Positions 43,055-54,860 of a stretch of 64,000 nucleotides of DNA are shown in pieces. This DNA is from Branchipolynoe longqiensis (taxonomy: Eukaryota; Annelida; Polychaeta; Phyllodocida; Polynoidae): positions 65,984,977 through 66,048,976 of the forward strand of contig CM059192.1 of NCBI GenBank assembly GCA_030323885.1, written 5' to 3'. The position numbers and the translations under genes were made by a program. The notes below the pieces were generated by a model, which saw nothing but the letters and a program-made list of their open reading frames with translations, was not told where the DNA came from and made no database searches. Position 1 is the stretch's first letter. Each line of letters starts with the position of its first letter.

Positions 43055-43462
43055 TACAGATGGCAGGTGAAAAAGCTGCATGCCTTCATGATGCGACATC
43101 TGCGTTCAATCATGAGGCTAACCTGGAAGGACAAAGTGACAAATAAGGAAATACTCGAACGGATGAGGCTGCCCTCTATGGAAAATCTTCTGATCAAAAA
43201 GAATCTCCGGTGGACTGGACACCTCATGAGGATGTCATCAGACAGGCTACCAAAGCAGATCCTCTATTCTCAACTGTCTTCTGGCTACAGTCTCCGGTTC
43301 AGGGATACCGTCAAGAGAAACCTGAAGCTGAGAGACATTAAGACCGACTCATGGACGCAACTCTCACAGCAGAGAGCTAAATGGAGAGCGGCAGTCAAGT
43401 AATGAAAGCAGTCTTTGTCGCATCGCGACTGACAGCATGATGATGATGATGATGATGATATG
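43055..43462 (+). mobile_element. LINE 3' fragment (copy L3)
   Basis: Encodes RWQVKKLHAFMMRHLRSIMR through RAKWRAAVK to TAA at 43400-43402, then the shared 3' UTR and a (GAT)n tail. Its 5' junction lies in the microsatellite, so an upstream start in the same frame is artefactual. Confidence 0.85.
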
Positions 43463-43889
43463 TATATACGTATATACATGCTACATGTGTATAAATATAA
43501 ATATAAATATACATATACATATGAAGACTTCAGGCACAAAACCACGTTGCTGCCAATCCAAAAATGGAGATAAACATTGGAATCAAACCTTCAATAAGTT
43601 AGTTTTTTTTATATTCCTACTCATTTGTTCATTGCTCCATAACCATGTCATCATATGAAAAGTAAAAATAGTGAGAATTACAATTATTTTCAGGTAGAAA
43701 TCTTTGATTTAATCTACATTTTTGGATTGGCGTTTACGTAGTTTTGCGCCTGAACTGTATATACATATATACATATTACATATGAACTTATGCATATATC
43801 TGTCTATGTAGATGCCTATGCATATACATAATTATATGCATACATATATACATTTGCAGACTTATATACATCACTATATATATATGAAT

Positions 43890-44740
43890 ACATACTGTAT
43901 TTAGAGATGACTGCATGACATATTGTAGAGTGGTCCTCCATTTGTCACTGATGAGTTAACCCATGTGTAGTCTGTGGTATGCAGGTATAGCAATACCTCA
44001 GGGAGTTTAACGCCCCTGCCCTGCAGAGTTGTAAACCACTGCCTTGTGGTACAGGTTCTTGACAGAACCGAAGGCTAAGGGAGCAAACCCTAAACAGAAA
44101 ACCATGTCACTGTGGCAGCATTAAGGGCGGTTGATGTATGGAACTCCCAACATCTTCCGACCAGTCACTGCAGGGACAAATAGTTTTGCGCCTGTCTTGA
44201 CATGTTCTTGCCGGTGTGAAACCTCTATTTGCTCCCAGAGAGAGTGCCGCTGGTAACTTGCAAAAGCCAGCAGAACTTCAACACTTTTGCAGGCAGCTTT
44301 CATGAAATGTAGCAGCAGTCAAGTAATGAAAGCAGTCTTTGTCGCATCGCGACCGACAGCACGATGATGATGAGTCTGTTTCACTCTCAGACATATTGCA
44401 AGGGGCCTAAGCTCTGACACTTTAATGCTCAGATTTTAACCAAAAACTACCAAGGAAAGCTTTCACACCTCAGGTTGCCAATGGTGCTCTTGGTTGCACA
44501 TCCACTGACAGCTGAGCTCATGCCCCTTGGAATAGGTGTGAGACTGAGAATGGATTGGATTTGGTATATCAGGCTCAGAGCCACAGTGCACTGCAAACAC
44601 AGAACTCTGAATGCACCGAAAACACATGGGTCAACTTATTATTTGAAAATGTAGAACTACTCTGCAGCATCTGATGCAGTCACCCATGCATTTAGTAACT
44701 CTGGTAAGTTCTTCACTTTATCTTGCGATAATACTATGCA
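43890..44740. repeat. dispersed segment shared with 29450-30040, holding LINE copy L4
   Basis: 43890-43975 plus 44373-44455 match 29455-29640. 44455-44700 is the inverse of 29775-30040 ('ctcaggttgccaatgg', 'gctgagctcatgccc', 'ggattggatttggt'). Confidence 0.7.
43976..44372 (+). mobile_element. internally deleted LINE (copy L4) with AGTCTGT duplication
   Basis: The 5' part matches the inverse of 41885-42245. It then jumps at 'tttcatgaaatgt|agcagtc' straight to the 3' UTR and GATGATGA tail, skipping the whole RT. AGTCTGT flanks it (43969-43975 and 44373-44379). The unoccupied paralogous site is at 29523-29529. Confidence 0.85.
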
Positions 44741-44877
44741 TAACAAGTAGCAAGGTCCTTATTTTAATTATTTCATATTTCACTATCATATTTCACATTA
44801 TTTGTATTTATTTTATTGTTCGCATCCTTATTTTGTACAGTATGGTTATTGGTGTAAGTCAGGGATACAAATGGTGA

Positions 44878-45002
44878 TAACAATGAATATCATGACGCAT
44901 ATAATGACGAATATAATGACAAATATAATGACAAATATAATGACAAAATACAATGACGAATATAATGACAAATATAATAACGAATATAATGACGAATATA
45001 AT
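44878..45002. repeat. (AATATAATGACG)n minisatellite
   Basis: About ten ~12-bp units. The CAGGTTGG-type end begins directly after them. Confidence 0.85.
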
Positions 45003-45448
45003 CGGGTTGGACAGCTTACCTCGTTTTAACTATGGTGGTCATTTGACCCCCGAATTAATGATCAAGGTCGAATTTTATATAAGATTAATGTGGAGTTTGA
45101 CAATTTTGGCTGTTACACACTAAGTTTTGGGATGTTTTCATATTAGAATATATCACTCGAAAGCAACATTTCTTTTATCTAATTTCCTGAATATTTCCAG
45201 GACATTTAGTTGGGACCAGAATGAGTAAATTAACAGTGAATATTAGTAAATAATTAATTAGTTACAACAAATGGCTACATACCAGAACTGCCAATGATAG
45301 TACTGTGTTGGTATAGTAGTAACTCTCAAACAATAGGGCACCTCCAGTCAACCATGGGGGTATATGCTGTTCTGTGGCCCACTCATATACTTCCACTTGC
45401 CACTGGGGAGGAGGTCCTGAGGGGATTGTTTTACATCATTTAGATATA
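45003..45448. mobile_element. left end of a CAGGTTGG-type element
   Basis: 'cgggttggacagcttacctc', then colinear with 28065-28520 ('ttgggaccagaatgagtaaa', 'ctcatatacttccacttgcc'). Truncated at 'tttagatata', where repeat H starts. Confidence 0.75.
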
Positions 45449-45720
45449 ATGCCGCGATTGCAGTTGCAATGCTCGAGATTGGGGTGATTTTCTTGTTTAT
45501 GGAAATCTGCAGTGGATACCTCATGATGGAAGCAAAAGCGGCATTGAGAGGTGAGTGGCCTCTCTACAGGTTCTTATTAAATGCCCTGTAGTGTTCCCTT
45601 CTATGCAGCACCAAATGCTTAACCAGTGCTCCTCTATCTAAATTGAATAACAGGATCAAATCTAGAGAAGTTTTATTTTGTTTGCTTTAACAAATTTGAT
45701 ATTTTGTTGTTGAAGATTTA
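45449..45720 (+). repeat. repeat H copy and a MITE-E fragment
   Basis: 45452-45565 is repeat H (inverse of 39175-39370). 45580-45715 resembles the right part of MITE E ('taaccagtgctcctctatct'). Confidence 0.5.
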
Positions 45721-45995
45721 TACTGCCTATCATGGATAAGCCTGAACAGGCTTGTTTTCACCATTAGACAGTTTGTCGATAGAAAGCCCGAGCCTACACT
45801 TTTACCGACCCAAGGGATTTTTAACCTCCCATACCACATAGACATGGCATGAGAGCAACTGGCCTTTGATGACGTTGTAAGTTATACACAGCGGTGGAAA
45901 TCCAAATAGGCAGAGGTGGGGGCACAGGGAATCGAACCACTGATCTTCAGATTAGGAGTCCGACCTAGAAAAAAGTCAGACACTCTAACCACTTA
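45712..45995 (-). repeat. SINE-C copy
   Basis: Complete from the 'gaagatttatactgcctatc' tail to the 'gacactctaaccact' A box. Confidence 0.85.
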
Positions 45996-46390
45996 TACTA
46001 AATTATATAACAACGATCGCCATAACATTAAAAGCCACTCTCCTCCCCCACCAACTACATACAGGAGACCTCAAAGTGCCAGGCAATGTGTGACTTCAAG
46101 TAACTGCTCAAAAAACGCTGACGTAGACCACATGAGCGCCTAGGACTGGAAAGTTTGAACCCGGACATAGAAATAAAAGGAAACCTTGCATTTTCCCGAC
46201 ACAAGGTTGAGCAGCTAAGATGCATTATCTCTGCAGTACGCAGATCGATTTGAATCTGCCGTGCCCTGGGAAGCGCGACATGCGCAAATGTACTTCGCAA
46301 TCGCGTGACTAAGACGTTGAATTCAATAAGACCAGGATGACAAAGCAATGCTGTCAATTAGGGAAGTAGACAGAGCTGGGCTGAGGTCAT
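45996..46390. other. unclassified sequence
   Basis: No repeat recognised. Short open frames only, the longest a 100-codon minus frame (46055-46357) with no recognised domain. Confidence 0.35.
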
Positions 46391-46394
46391 TAGC

Positions 46395-46858
46395 GACTGG
46401 CTCAATGGGAGCTGCTTAGCAGGAGCTGCTGCCCAGTGGGAGTTGCCCAGTGGGTGTTGCCCACTAGTGGGAGCTGTCCACTACTGGGAGCTGCCCGCTG
46501 ATTGCAGCTGCCCAATGGGAGCTGCCTAGTCAGAGCTTCCCAGTAGGAGCGTCCCAGTGTGTGCTGCCCAGCGGAAGATGCACAGTGGGAGCTGCACTGT
46601 GGTAGCCGCTTGGTGAGAGCTGCCCAGTGGGTGCTGCCCAGTGGGTGCTGCCCAGTGGGTGCTGCCCAGTAGGAGCTGCCCAGTAGGAGCTGCCCAGTGG
46701 GTGCTGCCCAGTAGGAGCTGGCCAGTGTGTGCTGGCCAGTGGGTGCTGCCCAGTGGACGATGCACTGTGGGAGCTTCCCTGTGGGAGCCTCTTGGTGAGA
46801 GCTGCCCAATGGGTGCTGCCCAGTAGGAGCTGGCCAGTGTGTGCTGGCCAGTGCGTGT
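46395..46858. repeat. 15-bp minisatellite (CCCAGTGGGAGCTGC)n, block 1
   Basis: Units alternate GTGGGAGCTG, GTGGGTGCTG and GTAGGAGCTG. Period 15 gives frames on both strands (artefact). Confidence 0.95.
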
Positions 46859-47012
46859 AAGGACAAGACGTGTTAACACCACGAGGAATAGGACATAAGT
46901 CAGTTTATTCTTAGTTCACATTACCCACGTGTTCACGTGACGTCACTGGGTTTCAATCCCCTCGCTTGCGATACCATACTCGGCTAATGCCGATACAAAA
47001 CTCACATATATT
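46859..47012. mobile_element. ~155-bp insertion or unique island inside the 15-bp array
   Basis: From 'taaggacaagacgtgttaac' to 'aactcacatatattgcag'. It contains CACGTG...CACGTGACGTCAC dyads (46926-46944). It splits one satellite in two. A small solo LTR or other insertion is likely. Confidence 0.5.
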
Positions 47013-47460
47013 GCAGTGGGTGCTTCCCAGTGTGTGCTGTCCAGTGTGTGCTGCCCAGTGGGAGCTGCCCAGTGGGATCTTCCCAGTAGGATCTGCCCAG
47101 TGGGAACTGCCCAGTGAGTGTGCTGGGTCTGCTCAGTGGGACTGCCTGGTCTGCCAGTGTGTGGAGTGCGTGCACACATTGGGTGCCTGCGCCAGTGGGA
47201 GCTGCGTAGGCCCAGTGGGCTGCCTGAGCCCAGTGGACGATGCACAGTGGGAGCTGCCCTTTGGGAGCTGCTCGGTGAGAGCTGCCCGGTGGGCGCTGCC
47301 AAGTGGGAGCTGTCCGGTGGGAGCTGCCCAGTGGGAACTGCCCAGTGGGAGCTGCCCGGTGGGAGCTGCCTAGTAGGAGCTGCACAAGAATAACTGCCCA
47401 GTGGGAGATACCCAGTGGGAGCTGCACAATGGGAGCTTCGGAGTGAGAGCTTCCCATTGC
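47013..47460. repeat. 15-bp minisatellite, block 2
   Basis: Same unit as block 1, interrupted near 47125-47225 by diverged units. Confidence 0.9.
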
Positions 47461-47464
47461 ATCT

Positions 47465-47525
47465 TCTTGATCCAGTCATTGGTTTGACTCGGCCCGGATT
47501 CGAAATCCTAACCTTCCGCATAATA
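47465..47525 (-). repeat. SINE-A head fragment, inverted
   Basis: 'cattggtttgactcggccc' and 'ctaaccttccgc'. Confidence 0.55.
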
Positions 47526-47639
47526 ATAAACATGCGCTCTTCCGAATTCGTTCACTGCGTCAGCTCAGGGGTTCAAATGGTCACTAGTAAAGACATAATA
47601 GAAATCTACATAGAGTAAGTACCTCACCTGGAACAGTCG

Positions 47640-48130
47640 CCCAATTTCTCTTGATCAAGACCGGAAACATTCAGCCACCGTCCCTCCCCTCCCAGGCATG
47701 CGCAGTAATCAAGATGCGCAGAGAGATGCGTGCGCAGGTCGGCGGTTACCATCTCACCTGTTGCCGTCACACTTGCCAATAAACTGAGGCGCACCTTATT
47801 TGGCTAACTTGCTTGACAGGCAGGCATGCTGGGAATGTACTCACGTGACTCCCCTGGTTTCAAATTTGCCTCACTAACCAATCTGGCCAGCAATCACTTG
47901 TTGCCTACCTGCCTGATACGCACACAATCCAATCATATATATTTGTTCAAATTCTTTTTCGAGAAATTAGAATACAGACCGGCTAGTAGAGGTTTGCTAC
48001 TTTAATATAAATATAGTGATATATATCTATCATATATCGCACCGTCCAAAGGTATCAACATTTTCAAGGTAGTAAAAAAGGTACTACTTTTCCACACCGC
48101 CCTCCCCTCCCCCCTTCACAAAGTAGTTTG
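47640..48130. other. non-coding sequence
   Basis: No gene or repeat recognised. GCATGCGCAGTA near 47696. Confidence 0.35.
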
Positions 48131-48307
48131 CACCAACATTTCACTACAGACCCAGATGGGGTTGCCAATTGAGTTGAGTGCTTGCCTCCTGTTTTGGCAG
48201 GTCATGGGATTCAAACCCATGGGTTTGAAGCCTGGTCGAGTCAAACCAATTAATTAAAAATGTATACTCATTGCTACTTCGCCTCGTGTTCAGCATTGCT
48301 AGTAAAC

Positions 48308-49020
48308 CCTCAGTCACACATAGCTGGACGAGCCCCGGATTTTGAGCCGGACCACCCACGGACCAACGGCCCGGACTGTCCCAGACCGCCATGGATAAAA
48401 TCACTGTTTTCGTCGATTTTTGCCTCTCAGTCACACCTTCCCGGACGAGCCCCGGACCAAAGGCCCGAATGCCCCAGACCTCCCCAGACTGCCCCCGGAA
48501 CGGCCCTGGACGAGCCCGGACTGAGCCGGACCGCCCCCTGACTAACCCGGACAAGGCCGGACCGCCCCCAGACTGACCCGAACCACCCCCGGACTATCCC
48601 GGATCACCCCCAGACAGTCCAGGAGTGGTCCGTGGCTAGGCCGGGGGTACTTCTGGATAGTCCGGGGATGGTCCAGGTCAAACCGTGGCTCAAAATGACC
48701 CCGTACCACCTCTGGTCCACCCCGGACCACCCCCAAAGTACCCGGACCACCCCCGGACCACCCCCGGACCACTCCCGGACCACCCCGGATCATGCTGGAT
48801 TGAGCCCGGATCGCAAAATCCCCTGGACCGCCCCAGATGTTTTAAACATTTTAAAACATCCGGGGCTGAGCTCGGACGGCGCCGGACGAGCCACAGATCA
48901 GGCCGGATCAGGGGGGGGTCACCATGGACGAGCCACGGACGAGCCACGGATTGCCCCGGATCGCCCCGGATGGCAGTCCAGGGCTCGTCCGGCCCCTGAT
49001 CCGGGTATGTGTGACTGGGG
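48308..49020. mobile_element. 713-bp GTCACA foldback filled with CCGGAC repeats
   Basis: Left CCCTCAGTCACACATAGCTG; right complement CCCCAGTCACACATACCCGG. A second inward copy of the left end, CTCAGTCACACCTTCCCGG, starts at 48426. 'cggacgagcccc' and 'ccggaccaccc' words fill the interior. Palindrome GATGTTTTAA-acatt-TTAAAACATC at 48836-48860. Open frames here are artefacts of the repeats. Confidence 0.85.
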
Positions 49021-49087
49021 ATTAATGCGCAAGGAGTGCTAGAATGAAGAAAACCAATTGTCTGCAATTGACAATTCCCCAGCTTAA

Positions 49088-49434
49088 AGTTGCATTGTCC
49101 GATGGTTTTGAGTTTATGAAATTTTCTGAGATAAATACATTAGGTTGATCATTATTATGTACCTTACTTTAGCTTGAAGTAACTTTTATCTTAAGTGGCT
49201 AACTTTTGAGATATTTGAAGTGGAAACATGCAAAATGAGTTTTGGCAAGCATGCCAAAACTCTGACCCCACAGGCTTCTGTGGTAACAGGTTCTATGCAA
49301 TTGCCTCAGTATTCCCTTCTGTGTGGTAACACATTTTTAATAAGTGCACCACTATCTAAGTTAGATATGTAGAATCAAATTTAGATAATTGTTTTGGTTT
49401 TGAAAATTTGATATCTTCATCGGAATATACAGCT
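49088..49434. mobile_element. 347-bp MITE family E, TTAA duplication
   Basis: TIR AGTTGCATTGTCCGATGG and complement-like CATCGGAATATACAGCT. TTAA on both sides (49084-49087 and 49435-49438), exactly at the TTAA of the SINE-B tail CTTAATCAAC. TTAA targeting is typical of piggyBac and Kolobok. Confidence 0.85.
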
Positions 49435-49489
49435 TTAATCAACTATTATGGACTGGATGTGGTGCCCAAATGTACTATCCTAATACTGA

Positions 49490-49650
49490 GATAACCAGTC
49501 CTTTCCCTACCACAATAATACCAAGCGCCAGGCTAAGTAGCGACAAGTATCAATTTTGTAAGTCACTGGTTTGACTCGGCCGGGATTCCAACTCCCGACC
49601 TTCCGCACGGGAACCCTGCGTTCTTACCGATTCGGCCACCGCATTCATTC
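49490..49650 (-). repeat. SINE-A 5' half, inverted
   Basis: 'aataccaagcgccaggctaa' through 'cccgaccttccgcacgg' to 'ttcggccaccgca'. Confidence 0.75.
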
Positions 49651-50109
49651 CCACCAGGTAGACAAAGGGCAGCCCCATAGGTGGGACTATATCGCGCACG
49701 CGCCAATACGGCACGGGCTGATTGGCGTAAATTACACAGGAAGAACAGGCGAGAGCAGCCGGGACCCAGAAGGCGCCGGCGTCCGGGCACTAGTGGAGGA
49801 TAAAATGTGGTGCCAGGCGTCCCTACGAGCAGCCAGAGGGTGAAGTTTCCAGATATTCAGGGATTGGGAATTAGATGAATATTAAAAGAATGTCCAAGGC
49901 CTGGCGTTTGGCATTACTACTAGTATAAGGACCAGATGGGATGGCCAAATGAATTGAGCGTCCGTCTCACTGCCCACATCTCGCTGTCCCTCTCTGCATC
50001 CTATCTCACGATCACTCTCTCCTCTCCCTCCATTCAACACCACACCCAACGTTCACCCTTCTTTCACTAAACGCAGTACCCGCCCCTAAAACGGCGATGC
50101 TACATAATT

Positions 50110-50880
50110 ACCCCCCACCCCTCCCATCCACCAGCCACTAACCACCACCACCACCCACCACCCACCGCTCACCACCCACCACCCATCACGCACCACGCAT
50201 CACCCCCCACCCCCCACTCACCACCCCCCACACACCCCACCCCCATCCCCACCCATTACCCACCACGCACCAGCCACCAGCCACCACCCACCACCCAACA
50301 TCCACCACACACCAGCCACCACGCACCAGCCACCACTCACCACGCACCACCACCCACCGCCCACCACGCACCAGCCACCAGGCACCAGCCACCACCCCAC
50401 CACCCACCACCCACCACCCACCACCCACCAGCCACCACCACCACCACCCACCAGCCACCAGCCACCAGTCACCACTCACGGACTCACCACCCACCACCCA
50501 CCAGCCACCAGTCACCGCTATCACCACCCACCAGCCACCACCCACCACGCACCACTCACCACCCACCACCCACCATCCACCACACAGCAGCCACCACTCA
50601 CCACGCACCAGTCACCAGCCACCATGCACCACTCACCACCCACCACCCACCACACACCACCCACCACCCACCACCCCACCACCCACCACCCACCACCCAT
50701 CACTCACCACGCACCAGCCACCAGCCACCAGCCACCACGCACCACGCACCACCGCCCACCACCCTCCCCTAACCCAACACCCACCACGCACCAGCCACCA
50801 GCCAGCACCCGCCAGCCACCACTCACCCCCCCACCCACCCACCCCACCCACCACCACCCACCACGCAGTGTTCCTCCTTT
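50110..50880. repeat. (CCACCA/CCACCC/CGCACCAG)n C/A-rich minisatellite
   Basis: About 0.75 kb built of 7-bp CCACCAC and CACCAGC-like words with almost no G or T beyond GC/AT steps. Gly/Trp/Val-rich or His/Pro/Thr-rich frames are artefacts. Confidence 0.95.
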
Positions 50881-50939
50881 GCTGCACAGCCGCACTCAGG
50901 TCTCGCCGGTTCTCGTGTGCGTCTGTTTACGCGAGATTC

Positions 50940-51900
50940 TTAACTGAAGGCTTGTCCTTAACTGATGGCTGTCGACTGAGTCGGGTGTACTGTGAGCGGC
51001 AACATGCCGGCCGGGCACTAAGTGGCCGCGGCAGTTAGCTTCAACTAATGGAGGTCCCCCGTTGCCCGCTGGCAATGCGGGCAATCTCAAGCCGGCGGAT
51101 CTCTACTAACAACTTGCAACCCATGTCTCTTTCTCGCCAACAAAAAGGAGGGAAAATGAGAGAAAGAAAAACAAGGAAAAAACCCAGAAAAGAACGTTTT
51201 AAAAGAAGTTTAAAAAAAGAAATTAGTTTTTTTTCCATTAAATAAATAAGCAGTACGATTTTATTTTAATTGCAGCATTTAGTGAGTTATGCATGTACAT
51301 ATATAATTATATCCATTTATATAAACACTTATATATCAATTCATATATTTATAAGATCTTCACACAATAAATAATTAAGAAGATATTATTTTAATCTTTT
51401 CTAAAACACGATCTACGAATTTGCGTTGACATCGCAAACTCATTCCTTTGAATTGTTTTGCGCTAATTCGTCACCTATGGAGTTCATGATATATGCATAC
51501 CGAAATGTATTTATATCATATTATATATATATATATTTATATAAATTTAGGCTACGGTAAGGAAAGAGAGAGAACAATGAGTAGTGGTGGGGAACCTTCT
51601 TTTATTTTTGCTTGAAGGTCCCTTGGCCGGGCAAAATAACAGCCCTACCTAAAGCTAAAAATAAGTGGTGATCGGCGCGCAGTCAAGGCTGGACTGAGCC
51701 AAGCGGCAATGAGATGGCAGTCCCAGGGCAAAAGAGTGGCCCGGGGCGAATATACAGTGAAGAATAAATAAGAAATAAATAATAAATAATTAATTAAAGA
51801 GAGAAGGGGGCGGGGGGAAACTCCGCCTCCTTTATATATATATATATAATAAATTATATTCTACATATCAATTCACATATATCGCTGGGGAGTTCAGGAA
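50940..51900. other. AT-rich non-coding sequence
   Basis: No gene recognised. (AT)n at about 51519-51535 and 51834-51848. Confidence 0.4.
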
Positions 51901-52011
51901 CGGAGGAAGGCATTTTATACCAGTACACCAGCATTGTTATAACCTAGAGGCTGGAACCGAGGCAGATATGCATATCCATATGTGTGTGTGTACATATGGA
52001 AGTACAACTCC

Positions 52012-52043
<32 letters not shown>

Positions 52044-52049
52044 TATATT

Positions 52050-53190
52050 GTAAAAATATACGGATTTTCGGTTCGGAATTATATATTGGCAGAGAGCATT
52101 ATTATCCTCAGGCGATGGAGTGGGGACCAAGGTTATGTAATAGAAAAGCAATGGGTGCTCCACTCGATGTGTGAGTATATTAGGCTATGTGAAATATATG
52201 TTAATACATACTGCCTGAGATTATTACGAGGTGTTCCTATATAGGAGACAGTTAATGTATGGTGAAATGTTCCCTCTGTGCACCAGTAAGGGTGCAAGTG
52301 GAGGAGAAGGACATTTTTAATATATATATTTATTGTAACTGTCTGCAACTACCTGTTACCACAGGGCCGATGGGCAAGCACACCAGCCATTATGCATACA
52401 CACTGATTCATATACATACTAAAGAGAGTAATGAGGCTCTGTATGGACAGAAGGTAAGGGGTGAGGGTGATAGGTCACTAGTAGGTGAACAGGATGTAAA
52501 GTCGACGGCTGGCAGTTTGAGTGGTGTAGATAGGCTAATAGGAAATCACTACAGGCAAGGAAGGAAAGCAGATATAGAGTGAAAGGTAGTAGAGTTAGAC
52601 TATCGTCATTTATTACCTATATATAGTCTCACATGACCAAATTATCCAATCAATAAGAGGCATTCTTATATCAGCCAATGAGGGTCTAGAACCTTGTAAC
52701 CAAGGAATGGTGTGTAGTTCTAGAATGCCCTATTCTGGCTGGGTGTGCAATGATCCGTAAATAACACTTGGGGTGGGGGGGGGAGGGGGTATGTGAGGAG
52801 AGTTCCAAAGACTCTCTCACATTTCAAGAAGTGACCCTCTCACATGTCAAGAAGTGACCCTCTCTCACTATCTATATTAATACATAATCTCCATACTAAC
52901 TCCAGACTGGATTACCAATTCCACACAATCCAACATGACTTTGGTTTTACATACCATTTATTATTATATAGACCATTTGCATTTTATTATAGAATAGCTC
53001 TCCATAAACAATATCCTAAATATCGGAAAATTTTACAACGTGTTGATGCCAATAAAGCACATCTTCTTCACTGTCAATCTTGCGTGACTTGTCTTCCATT
53101 TCTGCCTTATGAGAGATACAGTAGATATATCACAGATGAGTTTGTTGGAGAGGGGCATCAGGTGTGAACTGACAGACAGTTGTCAGAACG
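52050..53190. repeat. long dispersed repeat J, first copy (contains repeat D insertion)
   Basis: 52050-52494 ('atatacggattttcggttcg' ... 'gtcactagtaggtgaacagg') and 53042-53190 ('gttgatgccaataaagcaca') match 55495-56330. The D block 52495-53041 is absent from the second copy. Confidence 0.75.
52495..53041. mobile_element. repeat D inserted in repeat J
   Basis: Starts TGTAAAGTCGACGG and ends GGAAAATTTTACA. The empty site in the second J copy reads 'gaacagga|gttgatgcc' (about 56190). TG...CA termini suggest a solo LTR, but no duplication is evident. Confidence 0.65.
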
Positions 53191-53279
53191 CATCTGGGAA
53201 GAGTAAGTGGTATATCTGGGTCTCTGACGGCCGAGCTTCCAGTTATATTACAATATGTATGTAATTGCAAGCATTAAAC

Positions 53280-53820
53280 GACTGCGCGGAGTGGAGTGGA
53301 CTGCCCTCATCTCTCAGGTAAGGAACTAGAGAGACAGGTGGGAATGGTTAGGGTGATTGCCTCACGGAGCCTGGGTAGTGTAATAATTAACTTACAAGCC
53401 CCAGAATGGCAAGAATTGTGAGTTCGAATCCTGCGCTAGGTGCAATATATCCCCGTTTCATCACCCGCACAACACTGGTGCTGTACCCAGGATCCTGTAC
53501 AAGCTATGCACTGCATGGTTGTTGAACCTACCCTGTGTATGTATGTATATGAAAGTACATTGCCTGTATGTATGTAATTGTGAGCATTAAAATAGTTTAT
53601 GGACATACGCTATTTAGAAGACTTACAATTTCACGGGGATGAGTGTAGTAATCTGCACTGACATTTCAGGCAAGGCGACAAATGGACAGGTATGTGTGAT
53701 GACATCAGATAAACTAGGGGTGTAATGGTTGACACATTAGCCTGGAATGCAAGGGGTGTGAGTTCGAAACCTACTCAACATGCAATATTTCCCATTTCAT
53801 CATCTCCACCATGACAGTTT
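53280..53820 (+). repeat. tRNA-derived SINE, diverged tandem units
   Basis: Two heads: 'ggagcctgggtagtgtaata' at about 53377 with B box 'gagttcgaatcctgc', and 'aaactaggggtgtaatggtt' near 53710 with 'gagttcgaaacc'. The spacer matches that of 12158-12660 ('gcatggttgttgaacctacc'). Confidence 0.75.
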
Positions 53821-54130
53821 TATAATCTGATGATTTTCAATTTCTGTAATTTTCTAAGATATATCTATTAGGTTCATTGTCATAATCTACCTTACTTTAC
53901 CGCGAAGTAACTTCGCTTTTAAATGGCTAATATTTGCAAGGTAAATATGCTAAATTAATGTTGGCATGCTTGTCAAAACATTGATCCTAAAGGCTTTATC
54001 AGTAACGGGTTATTATTACATTGATTTAGTACGCCCGTGTATGAATTAACGCATGCTTAGTAAACGCACCAGTATCTAAGTTGAATATGTAGATTCCAAT
54101 CTAGACAATTATCCTGTGTTTCGGAAATGT
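53821..54130. mobile_element. MITE family E, old copy
   Basis: 'taatctgatgattttcaatt', 'taaatggctaatatttg' and 'cgcaccagtatctaagttga' follow 49088-49434. Ends degraded. Confidence 0.55.
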
Positions 54131-54559
54131 GGCGCAACGTTAATCACCAAATCAACAGTGAAAAGTCTTTGGCGAATTAAGAAGTTCCCTCGGCGCAGTG
54201 GACGCGTCACTTCTCTGGGTCACAAACACAGAACAAAAAAACAAAATCTAACAAAAAACAATAACACATACTGTTTGCATTATTGAGATGGTCACCAATT
54301 CCGAAACCCACTTTTTGTATTTTTTTAATAAAGATTTCCCCAAACCCATGAAATGCTCTTTTAAAACATCACACCTAAAGGTATTTACCGGGAGAACAGA
54401 ACAGTCAGGTAGGGACATTGATTTATATGGAAATTAATACTCGCCAAATGGATTCAGCTGGCACGTCCATAGACAACACAGGATTGTGGGCGTTTTAAAC
54501 GATTGAAGACTTACTTATTTGTGTTAAGAATCCTGCGAGCAGTTCTAGTGGAGGTATTT

Positions 54560-54860
54560 AGAAGATCACCTGAGGAGTGGTTATACCTTTTTCTAGGTCA
54601 GACTCCTAATCTGTATGTTGATAGTTCGATTCCTAATACCCCCACCTCTGCCAATTTGGATTTCCACCACTGCATGTAACTTATAGCATCATCAAAGGCT
54701 AGTTGGTCTCATACAATGTATATGTGGTGTGGGAGGTTAAAAATCCCTTGGGTCTGTAAAAGTGTAGGCTCAGGCTTTCTATGGACCAATGGTCTAATGG
54801 TGAAAACAAGTCTATTCAGATTTATCCATGACAGGCAGTATAAATCTTCAAGAAAGAAAC
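54560..54860 (+). repeat. SINE-C copy, plus orientation
   Basis: 'aggtcagactcctaatctg', B-box remnant 'gttcgattcctaat', then 'gtgggaggttaaaaatccct' and the tail 'caggcagtataaatcttc'. Confidence 0.8.

Larger units (their letters stand above)
48155..49445 (+). repeat. SINE-B split by two later insertions
   Basis: SINE-B head and middle are at 48155-48307. Its continuation 'aaggagtgctagaatgaaga' to 'ccccagcttaa' is at 49021-49087, and 'tcaac' resumes at 49439. The first gap is a GTCACA foldback (48308-49020), the second a TTAA MITE (49088-49434). Confidence 0.8.

Noticed and set aside
43005..43402. Novel protein with basic C-terminus
   Set aside because: It is the 3' end of the LINE protein fused by chance to an upstream microsatellite frame.
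45003..45448. Right TIR partner of the 39870 end
   Set aside because: It is in the same orientation as 39870, so the two cannot form an inverted pair.
52844..53167. 107-codon frame as a gene
   Set aside because: It spans the boundary between repeat D and repeat J, both dispersed repeats.
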